NCBI GenBank assembly: GCA_021804195.1
Contig: JAJZKJ010000046.1
Span: 1-10,301 of the forward strand
DNA length: 10,301 nt
Source: Acidobacteriota bacterium
GTDB lineage: Bacteria > Planctomycetota > Phycisphaerae > WQYP01 > JAJZKJ01
Direction of reading: 5' to 3'
The notes below the pieces were generated by a model, which had not been told where the DNA came from, did not search any database, and worked only from the letters and a program-made list of their open reading frames with translations. Position 1 is the stretch's first letter. Each line of letters starts with the position of its first letter. Shown piece by piece: positions 1-5,951 of the stretch. Made by a program: the position numbers and the translations under genes.

Positions 1-96
1 GTCAATGGCCAGCCGGTTCCGATCGTGCGCCGCGGCGCGGTGCGCAGTTACGTGCGGCTTACCGGTCCCGGCCGCTACGTCCTCCAAGGCCGGTGA
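1..96 (+). CDS. 3' end of an unidentified protein-coding gene (partial)
   Basis: An open frame enters from the left edge and ends at TGA 94–96. It gives 31 residues, ending in TGPGRYVLQGR. Most codons end in G or C, the pattern of the confident genes in this window, which supports real coding. The position also fits: it would end 41 bp before the stop of the convergent recombinase gene, leaving a normal spacer. The visible residues look like short beta strands (VNGQPVPIVRR, YVRLTG) with no diagnostic motif, so I do not assign a function. A 31-codon open frame could also arise by chance in GC-rich DNA. The bases left of the window would settle it. Confidence 0.4.
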   Translation, partial: VNGQPVPIVRRGAVRSYVRLTGPGRYVLQGR

Positions 97-137
97 TGAA
101 ATTGAATTATCTCATCTTTGGCGGCGCGGAGCATGGC

Positions 138-1097
138 TCACGGCCGGGGGTGATGCCGGCGATGGACATTTCGCAGGCGGTCGGAGTCGACGTGCGTATA
201 AATCTGGGTGGTGCTGACATTGGAGTGGCCCAGGAGTTCCTGCACCACCCGTAGATCGGCCCCGCCGGAGAGCAGGTGCGTGGCGAAAGTGTGTCGAATG
301 GTATGGGGGTGAATGTGTCGCAGACCGGCGGCGCTGGAAATCCGCGCCAGTCGCTGCCAGAGCACAATGCGGTTGACCGGCCGGCCGGAGCGGGAGAGAA
401 ATACCTCTTGCCGCGGCAAGCCTTTGACCGCCAGCAATCGCGGGCGCAGATTCGCCAGGTAGATGTTGAGCGCCGCCTGCGCGGGTTTTCCGATCGGCAC
501 AATCCTTTCCTTTCGCCCCTTGCCGAGAACGCGAATGACGCCCAGGTCCGGATGCAGATCGTGCAGAGTCAAATCGGCCAGTTCGCTGGCCCGCAGACCG
601 CAGGCGTAGAATAATTCGATGATCGCCTGGTCGCGTTGCGCCAAAGGATGGGCGGGATCAACGGCTCTGAGCAGGGCGTTCATCTGATCGCGTCCCAATA
701 CCTCCGGTAATTTTTTCCAGGCGCGGGGCGTCTCGAGCAGTTCGGTGGGATCCTGAGGGCATAAACCGCGGGCCTTGCAAAAACGGAAAAACATTTTTAG
801 CGTCGCGGTGTGCCGCACAATGCTGGAGATCCGCATGTTGCGCTGAACCTGAAGATGCCGCAGATATCGGCCGATGGTCGAAGTGTCGGCGCGGTCCGCC
901 GCCGCGCCGGCGGCGGCGCAGAAAGCGAAAAAGGCAAGCAGATCCAAACGGTAGGCGAGCAGGGTATTTTTCGCCAGCCCCAGTTCCATTTCGATGTACA
1001 TCAGAAAGTCGTTCAGGGCGGTTCCCTTCGCGGACAGCGCCGGCGCCGCCATGCCGGCGGCGGAGCGAGCCTGAGTTTTGCGGCGCACTGCGCCCAT
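138..1097 (-). CDS. xerD: Tyrosine recombinase of the XerC/XerD family
   Basis: Site-specific tyrosine recombinase, 319 residues; XerCD enzymes resolve chromosome dimers at dif during division. The N-terminal core-binding SAM-like domain covers about residues 25–110 ([20 protein letters not shown]). The catalytic domain covers about 130–315. All six catalytic positions are visible: Arg169 in GLRASEL, Lys193 in GKGRKER, His265 and Arg268 in HPHTIRH, His291 in [13 protein letters not shown] and Tyr300. Their spacing matches E. coli XerD exactly (R148, K172, H244, R247, H270, Y279), so the enzyme should be active. It is about 20 residues longer at the N terminus than E. coli XerD. The ATG at 1095–1097 is supported by GGAGG at 1105–1109, seven bases upstream. 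It is the last gene of a three-gene operon, 27 bp after the UvrC-like gene. XerC and XerD cannot be separated from sequence alone, and an integron or phage integrase is less likely given the close Xer match. Confidence 0.9.
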   Translation of the reverse strand: MGAVRRKTQARSAAGMAAPALSAKGTALNDFLMYIEMELGLAKNTLLAYRLDLLAFFAFCAAAGAAADRADTSTIGRYLRHLQVQRNMRISSIVRHTATLKMFFRFCKARGLCPQDPTELLETPRAWKKLPEVLGRDQMNALLRAVDPAHPLAQRDQAIIELFYACGLRASELADLTLHDLHPDLGVIRVLGKGRKERIVPIGKPAQAALNIYLANLRPRLLAVKGLPRQEVFLSRSGRPVNRIVLWQRLARISSAAGLRHIHPHTIRHTFATHLLSGGADLRVVQELLGHSNVSTTQIYTHVDSDRLRNVHRRHHPRP

Positions 1098-1124
1098 GGG
1101 AAGTCCTCCGATCCGTACCGCATG

Positions 1125-2411
1125 TTACAACACAGCCCCCGGCTTCTGCCGGTCCGCGGTGGATGTATTATAGATATTCATATCAACAATTTCTGCAGTT
1201 TTCCTCTTTTTCAGCCAGCCGGCGAGCCGGCTCGCCAGCGTCGGGGCATCCGTGTCGTCTCCCACCGGAATATACAGCCCCGTCTCGCCCCGCCGAAACA
1301 GATGATGCGCCAGGAGGCGCACGACTTCCTGCGTCGGCACGCTCCTCCCGGCCGCACGGTTCACCGTGGCGCGCCGGGCGATACGGGTCGCCCACCGGGC
1401 GCATGCGGACGCGACATCGGGCACGGCCACCTCCGGCCAGGGTTCGATACGGTCCGCTTCCACCAGGAACGGTTCGATCCAATGGGCGGTGCGACCGCGT
1501 TCAATTGCCAAGTACGCCCACTGGTCCAGACAGCGCAGGTGGGTGAACGCCGGATCCTCCAATTCGTGGAATCTCCGGAGTTTATCCTGCAGGTGGGCGG
1601 CCAAATGAAAATCCATCCGGCGGGCTGCGGCGCGCATGGCTTGTTCGATGCCGCGTCGCCATGGCAAGGCCGTTTCCGCCGCAGCGCCTCCGTCTCGACT
1701 GAAAGTCCCGATTTCCGAACGAGTCGAAGCCGGGCGATCGGGGCGTCTGGTGGAGGTGGATAGAAATTCAACCGCCTCCCGAATCCGCGCGCGATAGGCG
1801 TCCACGGTTATACTGCCATCACAAGGCGCCGGACATTTACCCATGTCCTTGTAGGCACAGGCGCGGGCATGAGGCGCCTGGCGGAAAATTTCGTAATAAC
1901 GGCAAAGATCGAAGATATCTTCCAGCGCGTGTATCAAGGTTTGACTGCTGGACCGGCTCGGCAGAGGACCCCAGCATAGATCCACCCCGCCTGTGGGGTT
2001 GGTGCCATTCTGAAAATGCGGAAAAGATTCATCGGGATTGACGTGAATAAACCATGCGTCCCTCCAACCCAACATGCCGCGGTAATGATCGGGAAACCAG
2101 GCCCGTGCGCTACGGTAATACCACCAGTTGGCGGCGAAAGCGCTGCCCACACGGCGATATCGAACCTCCCGCGTAATGGAACGGTAATCAATGCGCGGCG
2201 CGTCGTCGGTTGTCCGCGAATCCGGCGACAGGCGCCGGCGCAGGGCATGGCGCAGATCTGCCGTGGTGGCCAACAATAGCGGTCGCCTGCTGGCGTCGAG
2301 CAGCGCGTACACGGCCGGCTGGGCCGGGAAAGACTGCGGCGGATCGGACGAAGCAAGGGACAGCGCGATAGACACGGGTAAAATTATGTCCACATTTTCA
2401 ACCCGGCTCAT
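1125..2411 (-). CDS. UvrC-like protein with degenerate GIY-YIG domain and UVR motif
   Basis: A 428-residue protein resembling the N-terminal two thirds of the excision-repair nuclease UvrC. Residues 32–61 (PAVYALLDASRRPLLLATT...) align with the UvrC GIY-YIG domain, but the YVGKA segment reads LLATT and the active-site Arg position of LKKRL reads Ala. Residues 148–200 match the UvrC linker: GPLPSR, HALEDIFDL, then Cys185, Cys193 and Cys197 with the spacing of the reported UvrC Fe-S ligands; Cys170 is a likely fourth. Residues 254–284 resemble a UVR (UvrB-binding) helix pair (AMRAAARRMDFHLAAHLQDK). The RNase H-like endonuclease and HhH domains of full UvrC (about 600 residues) are absent. The ATG at 2411 has GGAGG at 2421–2425. 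It lies 27 bp downstream of the FabZ gene and 27 bp upstream of the Xer gene. A role in nucleotide excision repair, perhaps as a UvrB-binding accessory, is inference; a truncated UvrC or a Cho-like protein are alternatives, though Cho retains its catalytic residues. Confidence 0.75.
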   Translation of the reverse strand: MSRVENVDIILPVSIALSLASSDPPQSFPAQPAVYALLDASRRPLLLATTADLRHALRRRLSPDSRTTDDAPRIDYRSITREVRYRRVGSAFAANWWYYRSARAWFPDHYRGMLGWRDAWFIHVNPDESFPHFQNGTNPTGGVDLCWGPLPSRSSSQTLIHALEDIFDLCRYYEIFRQAPHARACAYKDMGKCPAPCDGSITVDAYRARIREAVEFLSTSTRRPDRPASTRSEIGTFSRDGGAAAETALPWRRGIEQAMRAAARRMDFHLAAHLQDKLRRFHELEDPAFTHLRCLDQWAYLAIERGRTAHWIEPFLVEADRIEPWPEVAVPDVASACARWATRIARRATVNRAAGRSVPTQEVVRLLAHHLFRRGETGLYIPVGDDTDAPTLASRLAGWLKKRKTAEIVDMNIYNTSTADRQKPGAVL

Positions 2412-2438
2412 GAGAAGCCACCTCCGGGCAGGCGCGGA

Positions 2439-2912
2439 TCACACCGGCATTCCGGTAATCACGGTCTCGAACGTAAGCATGCCGTCGCACATTCCCTGGC
2501 AATTCGCCACGACCCGCCGCCGGTTCATTTGGGCCATTTGGGCGATGATATAGAACGAGTTGGGCGGCACCACGGTGCCGCGAAAGCGTGTGCTGTCCGC
2601 CTTGGCAAAGCCGATAAAGCCCATTTCAGGCCTCATGATGCGGGTTACATAGGCGCAGAGCTGCGCTGCGGATTCCAACATCAGTACGCCCGGCATCAAC
2701 GGCCGGCCGGGAATATGTCCGCGTACCCAGAATTCATCCAAACCAACATGTTTAACGCCAACCGCGGTCATTTTGTCATAATCAATATGAATGATGCCGC
2801 TGAGTTGTTCCATTTCGTACCGATGCGGATTAACTTTACGGATTTCCTCAATTGGAATGGTTATCTTGTTCAGATCCAGTTTTCCCAAGTCGTATAAAAA
2901 CTGCGGCGCCAT
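2439..2912 (-). CDS. fabZ: FabZ-family 3-hydroxyacyl-[acyl-carrier-protein] dehydratase
   Basis: A hot-dog-fold dehydratase of 157 residues, the usual size of FabZ, which dehydrates 3-hydroxyacyl-ACP to trans-2-enoyl-ACP in type II fatty-acid synthesis in the cytosol. The core motif FWVRGHIPGRPLMPGVLM places catalytic His66 and Glu80 fourteen residues apart, as in E. coli FabZ (H54/E68). The opening region (EEIRKVNPHRYEMEQL) and YDKMTAVGVKHV fit the family. The frame is open upstream as far as 3275, but those residues are rich in Arg, Cys and Gly and match nothing in the family. I therefore chose the ATG at 2910–2912, which has GGAG eleven bases upstream and a promoter at 2953–2981. It is the first gene of the operon with the UvrC-like and Xer genes. 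FabA/FabZ-like paralogues occur in planctomycetes, so the exact acyl substrate is uncertain. Confidence 0.85.
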   Translation of the reverse strand: MAPQFLYDLGKLDLNKITIPIEEIRKVNPHRYEMEQLSGIIHIDYDKMTAVGVKHVGLDEFWVRGHIPGRPLMPGVLMLESAAQLCAYVTRIMRPEMGFIGFAKADSTRFRGTVVPPNSFYIIAQMAQMNRRRVVANCQGMCDGMLTFETVITGMPV

Positions 2913-2952
2913 CAGCCATGCAACTCCAATAAAACATATCGTAGCGTGTGTC

Positions 2953-2981
2953 GTTATAAACCCGAACCCGACCACAGGCAA
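2953..2981 (-). promoter_or_regulatory. Sigma70-type promoter for the fabZ operon
   Basis: On the minus strand, TTGCCT (2976–2981) and TATAAC (2953–2958) are separated by exactly 17 bp. The -10 box matches consensus at five of six positions and the -35 at four of six. Transcription would start near 2946, leaving a leader of about 34 bases before the fabZ ATG at 2912. The distance and the absence of a closer alternative support the call; it has not been tested. Confidence 0.5.
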
Positions 2982-3005
2982 GCCCGCCTCCGAACTTTCC
3001 GCCCA

Positions 3006-3032
3006 TTGGCCGGGAAGACGACCTGTTATAAA
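3006..3032 (+). promoter_or_regulatory. Possible promoter for the exported-protein gene
   Basis: TTGGCC (3006–3011) and TATAAA (3027–3032) lie on the plus strand, 15 bp apart, about 70 bp before the ATG at 3105. The -10 is good but the spacer is two bases short of optimum, so this is weak. The remainder of the 192-bp divergent intergenic region (2913–3104) shows nothing else recognisable. Confidence 0.25.
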
Positions 3033-3104
3033 ATGTGCGGGTTCCTCAGGAACGTGCGCACCCAGCGGCGGGTAGCGGGAAAATTCTAACATGCAGGAGA
3101 ATAG

Positions 3105-4085
3105 ATGAACCGCCGATACGCCAGCACACTTTTCCTCTTGGCCGCCGCTTTGCTGGTTGGGGATGGGAGCATTCCCCATGCGGCCGCAGCGGCGTCTATT
3201 CGAATCGCCGCAACCTTGCCACCCACCACAACTTCCCAGCCGGTGTTTCATCCGGTCGCGGCAACACCGCTCCACAAAATCCGGACAAATGCCGGAAAGG
3301 CCGCGCGCACTGGCAAGACCACCCTGCCGGCATTTTCTCCACCGACTTTGCGCGAAGGAATGATTCTGACCAATGTGCCCGGTTGGCTGGTTCCATCGCC
3401 GACGGATCGCTATCCGCGTTTATCCTTTCTCCACCCGCGGCGCGGGTGGCCGAAGTTTGTTCGACTCTTGCCTTGTTTGCCGTTGGAAGAACTGCAAGCG
3501 GCCAACCGAATTCATCTTATTTTTGTTGTGGACGGGCAGGTAAGCGTCTATCACGGACAAGCTTATCTGCTGCTGGATCCCGACATCCGTTTGCTGCCAA
3601 TCGCGGCGGCGCCCCAGGCGGCGCGGTATTTCCAGGCGATCAACCGCGTCCGGGCGGGCCGGGAGAATCCCAGAAAGATTCTGCAACGGCTCCTGCGTCA
3701 TCATATTCTTCAACCGATCCATTGGCGCTCGCCCCTGTTGCCCACCGCAACGGTGAAATCCAATATTCATTCGCCCGTACCGGCGGAACCGACACACTGG
3801 CGGGCACGACGGGAGGGAAGCTATATCTGGAATCGGCTGGGAAGACTGATTCATGACCCCCGCAGCGGGGCGTGGCTGTTTGCTTTTGCGGCCAATCGCC
3901 ATACGCGGGAAAGTCCCACCATCATGCTTCTTCCATGCCATTGGCTTTCGGTCATGCAAAGGCTGGACAAGGCGCAAGGCGCAACCAAAGCGTTCCGCAT
4001 CAGCGGTCGCGTCACCGAGTACAAGGGGAGGAATTATCTGCTTCTCACCTACGTCCAGGCTTTTCAAAACCTGGGGCGATTTTGA
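3105..4085 (+). CDS. Exported protein of unknown function with an internal duplication
   Basis: A 326-residue protein I do not recognise. It begins with a clear signal peptide: MNRR, a hydrophobic stretch (ASTLFLLAAALLVG) and an Ala-rich end with likely cleavage near residue 29. It should therefore be exported. Residues 30–80 are Pro/Thr/Ala-rich and probably disordered. The rest contains two diverged copies of one unit. Copy 1 (83–157) runs from REGMIL through VRLLPCLPLEELQ to DGQVSVYHGQAYLLL. Copy 2 (236–314) runs from REGSYI through IMLLPCHWLSVMQ to SGRVTEYKGRNYLLL. Each has the REG start, an LLPC motif (Cys124, Cys278) and a G-(Q/R)-V-x-x-Y-x-G-(Q/R)-x-Y-L-L-L ending that resembles paired beta strands. 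There is no lipobox. The ATG has AGGAGA just upstream (3095–3100). It is the only complete plus-strand gene and overlaps the 3' end of the convergent DinB-family gene by 41 bp. Confidence 0.75.
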   Translation: MNRRYASTLFLLAAALLVGDGSIPHAAAAASIRIAATLPPTTTSQPVFHPVAATPLHKIRTNAGKAARTGKTTLPAFSPPTLREGMILTNVPGWLVPSPTDRYPRLSFLHPRRGWPKFVRLLPCLPLEELQAANRIHLIFVVDGQVSVYHGQAYLLLDPDIRLLPIAAAPQAARYFQAINRVRAGRENPRKILQRLLRHHILQPIHWRSPLLPTATVKSNIHSPVPAEPTHWRARREGSYIWNRLGRLIHDPRSGAWLFAFAANRHTRESPTIMLLPCHWLSVMQRLDKAQGATKAFRISGRVTEYKGRNYLLLTYVQAFQNLGRF

Positions 4086-4563
4086 GAGGATCGCCCAGGG
4101 GTTTGCCAAGCAATTGCCGCTTGTGTTTGAGAAACTTCATGTGGTGATCCAGATGATCGACATACATCCGCACCATCTCAGCCAGCGTGATTCGGCCGCG
4201 TTGATTGTGCGCACCGGCGCGCGCGAACGCCGCGGCGGGTAGACGGTTGAGTATGTCTCCGGTCAGCAGGCGGTTCTTCTGAAATATTTCCGCCGCGCGA
4301 GCGGCGTCCAGTTGATCGTAAAAGAGATTGCGGGCAAATGCGCTTTCATCGAACCCGATCAGGGTGGGATTATTTTCCGCAATGATGCGTTTCATGCGGT
4401 CGGATGCGATCAGATCGCTATCCATCAGGTGCAGTACGATCTGGCGGATGCTCCAGGTATTCGGGACGGGAAACATATTCAGGTCGGCGGCGGTAAGCCC
4501 CGCAATGGCCGCGGGCAATAGAGACGCTCCACGGATGTATTCGTCAATGATGGCGCGGTCCAT
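4045..4563 (-). CDS. DinB-superfamily metal-binding protein
   Basis: A 172-residue protein of the DinB/YfiT-like four-helix-bundle superfamily. These proteins bind a divalent metal and include thiol transferases and many members of unknown role; they are unrelated to DNA polymerase IV, also called DinB. The segment WSIRQIVLHLMDSD (37–50) supplies the first His ligand (His45). YVDHLDHHMKFL (134–145) supplies the HxxxH pair (His137, His141). NPTLIGFDESAF in between is also typical. The ATG at 4563 is supported by GGAGG at 4571–4575, seven bases away. The last 16 or so residues (GDPLKIAPGFEKPGRR) extend past the usual family end and lie partly in the overlap with the convergent plus-strand gene. 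It follows the Hc1-like gene by 76 bp. Its substrate cannot be told from the sequence. Confidence 0.8.
   Translation of the reverse strand: MDRAIIDEYIRGASLLPAAIAGLTAADLNMFPVPNTWSIRQIVLHLMDSDLIASDRMKRIIAENNPTLIGFDESAFARNLFYDQLDAARAAEIFQKNRLLTGDILNRLPAAAFARAGAHNQRGRITLAEMVRMYVDHLDHHMKFLKHKRQLLGKPLGDPLKIAPGFEKPGRR
4070..4099. terminator. Hairpin at the convergent gene ends
   Basis: CCTGGGGCGAT (4070–4080) pairs with ATCGCCCAGG (4090–4099), giving ten base pairs with one bulged G and a nine-base loop. The TGA of the plus-strand gene (4083–4085) falls in the loop. On the minus strand the hairpin is followed by TTTTGAAAAG, a short T run; on the plus strand there is no T run. It may act as a transcription end or a block between convergent transcripts, but it lies inside the DinB-family coding frame, so canonical termination there is doubtful. 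Confidence 0.35.
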
Positions 4564-4639
4564 AGATGATCCTCCGTGTCCCTTGCCCGCGGTAATGTAT
4601 CAAAAAGGCGTCGCGCGGCACACAAGACATTGCTGCGGA

Positions 4640-4819
4640 TCAAAGGGGCGGCTGGGCGCGCATTTCCAGAATTTTTTTGCGAATACTTTGAGCATTCTGG
4701 CGTATCTGTTGCATAACTTTCCGCACCCGCGTACCGGCTTGCCTGTTGCCGCCACCGGCCTTGGCGATGTCCTCCGCCACTTGCTCCACGAGGCTCTTGA
4801 GTTGTTCGTACTCTTCCAT
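4640..4819 (-). CDS. Small Hc1-like histone H1-type DNA-binding protein
   Basis: A 59-codon gene running from ATG 4817–4819 to TGA 4640–4642. The acidic N-terminal helix (MEEYEQLKSLVEQVAEDIAK) leads to a glycine-rich turn (AGGGNRQAGTRVRK). A basic amphipathic helix follows (VMQQIRQNAQSIRKKILEMR). This architecture, and especially GN-x-x-AG-T/A-R-x-RK, is that of the short histone H1/Hc1-like nucleoproteins I know from Bacteroidetes, Chlamydiae and planctomycetes, which compact or organise DNA. Its length fits those short forms. GGAG lies ten bases upstream (4830–4833, within AAGGAGC). It is preceded by an AT-rich spacer that probably holds its promoter and is followed 76 bp later by the DinB-family gene. 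Assignment is by motif recall; a DNA-binding role is inferred. Confidence 0.7.
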   Translation of the reverse strand: MEEYEQLKSLVEQVAEDIAKAGGGNRQAGTRVRKVMQQIRQNAQSIRKKILEMRAQPPL

Positions 4820-4859
4820 GGTACTGTTGCTCCTTTTCTTATATTTTATCGGCCGCTGG

Positions 4860-4970
4860 TAGGTGCTGGTTGCAGTAAAATTTAAGTGTTATTGGATATG
4901 GTGCTCTAAAGTTACTAATTACCGTTTAAATATTTCATATTTATGTTTATTATATTCGTATTCATCAATG
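4860..4970 (-). promoter_or_regulatory. AT-rich upstream region of the Hc1-like gene
   Basis: This spacer is strikingly AT-rich compared with the GC-rich genes around it. It includes a consensus -10 hexamer TATAAT on the minus strand (4949–4954), without a convincing -35 at the right distance. It also includes a perfect inverted repeat, TAAATAT-TTC-ATATTTA (4927–4943). It most likely contains the promoter and perhaps an operator for the histone-like gene, since fmdB ends just upstream at 4971. No T-run terminator hairpin for fmdB was found. Confidence 0.35.
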
Positions 4971-5312
4971 TTACGGTGAGGACTTCTCTTGGCGCACTGG
5001 ATCAATATTCTTTTTGGTCGATGCGGTGCTTACCGCGGGTGCAGCTTGTGTTGGCGAAGCGTTACCCGGAGTATCCGGCTTGGATGCGGCGGCAGGCTTA
5101 TCTTTTTTCGCCGCCTTTTGATAACTCTCGGAGCGGTAATCCGTTTCATAAAAGCCGCTGCCACGGAAAATAACGCCCGCACCGGCGGAAATCAGCCGAT
5201 TGACAGCCAGCCGGCCGCAGCGGGGGCATTTGCGGAGAGGTTTGGCGGTAATGGACTGAAATTCTTCAAATTCCCAGCCGCATTTGGAACAACGATATTC
5301 ATAAGTCGGCAT
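4971..5312 (-). CDS. FmdB-family zinc-ribbon protein
   Basis: A 113-residue protein that starts MPTYEYRCSKCGWEFEEFQ, the signature of the FmdB/CxxC_CxxC putative regulatory family. Four cysteines in two CxxC knuckles (C8, C11 and C29, C32) would bind one zinc. The GAGVIFRGSGFYETDYR stretch (about 44–60) is the usual end of the conserved domain. The rest (61–113) is a low-complexity Lys/Ala/Pro/Ser/Thr tail, common in this family and probably disordered. Function across the family is poorly defined; regulatory and quality-control roles have been suggested. It lies 27 bp after grpE in the same orientation, so it is probably cotranscribed with the chaperone genes. The Shine-Dalgarno is weak (GGATG). 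Confidence 0.85.
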   Translation of the reverse strand: MPTYEYRCSKCGWEFEEFQSITAKPLRKCPRCGRLAVNRLISAGAGVIFRGSGFYETDYRSESYQKAAKKDKPAAASKPDTPGNASPTQAAPAVSTASTKKNIDPVRQEKSSP

Positions 5313-5339
5313 AAAGACATCCAGAATAAAAAATGTAGT

Positions 5340-5912
5340 TCATTGGTTATCCGGCGCTACGCTTACCTTGACCTTGGCCGGTCGTAACACGCGTTCGCTG
5401 ATCTTATAACCACGCTGCAGGGTTTGCAGAACGGTCAACGGCGGGCAGGCGGACGTCGTTTCCCGCGCAATGGCTTCGTGCCAGTGCGGGTCAAAAGGCG
5501 CACCCGTCGGGTCATAGGATTCTATCCCCCGCTGCGCCAGGACCTTTCTCAGTTCGTCATAAGTTATTTTCACACCTTGGAGCAGGGTGGCCGCGTCGGT
5601 TTTCGATGGATCCGCGCTCAGGGCGCTTTCGAAGTGATCAAGCACGTCGAGCATATCACGGGCGAAGTCGCCTTCCGCCAAACGGCGGGCGTCAAGAATC
5701 TCTCGGGCGCCGCGTTTTCTTAGGTTTTCAAAATCGGCCTGCCAGCGTACCAGGCGCTGCCGCAGATCATCCGCCTCGGCGATGGCCGCTTCCAGCGTGC
5801 CCGTTTCGGGTGAAGATTCCACCGGAGGTTCATTTTCCAAAGGGGATTGATTGCGCGGCGGACGCTTCGTGTTTTCATCTTTGCCGGTATTGCCATTTCG
5901 GTTTTGTTTCAT
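5340..5912 (-). CDS. grpE: GrpE, nucleotide exchange factor for DnaK
   Basis: A 190-residue GrpE, which releases ADP from DnaK and so resets the Hsp70 cycle. A charged, probably disordered N-terminal tail (1–38) is followed by a long coiled-coil helix from about 40 to 95 with ADFENLRKR (60–68). The beta-wing domain carries FDPHWHEAIA (140–149; usually FDPxxHEA) and the closing signature LQRGYKISERVLRPAKVKVS (165–184). Length is typical. The ATG at 5912 has GGAAGG about six bases upstream. It begins 39 bp after dnaJ ends and precedes the zinc-ribbon gene by 27 bp, so these three genes probably form one transcript. dnaK is not in the window. Confidence 0.95.
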   Translation of the reverse strand: MKQNRNGNTGKDENTKRPPRNQSPLENEPPVESSPETGTLEAAIAEADDLRQRLVRWQADFENLRKRGAREILDARRLAEGDFARDMLDVLDHFESALSADPSKTDAATLLQGVKITYDELRKVLAQRGIESYDPTGAPFDPHWHEAIARETTSACPPLTVLQTLQRGYKISERVLRPAKVKVSVAPDNQ

Positions 5913-5951
5913 ATAGGACCTTCCGATTGATTTTTACCGTCTCCCCGGATT

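Noticed and set aside
810..1763. Long plus-strand frame of 317 codons
   Set aside because: It lies antisense across the 5' end of the Xer gene and the 3' part of the UvrC-like gene, both supported by clear motifs and ribosome sites. Its translation is Arg/Gly/Pro-rich with no family resemblance.
2913..3275. N-terminal extension of the FabZ frame
   Set aside because: The added residues match nothing in the family, overlap the divergent gene, and lie upstream of a good promoter and start for the 157-residue protein.
3035..3856. Alternative 273-codon plus-strand frame overlapping the exported protein
   Set aside because: The other frame has a signal peptide, an internal duplication and an SD directly before its ATG; this one has none of these.
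4328..4885. Plus-strand 185-codon frame
   Set aside because: It is antisense to the DinB-family and Hc1-like genes, whose motifs and ribosome sites are convincing.
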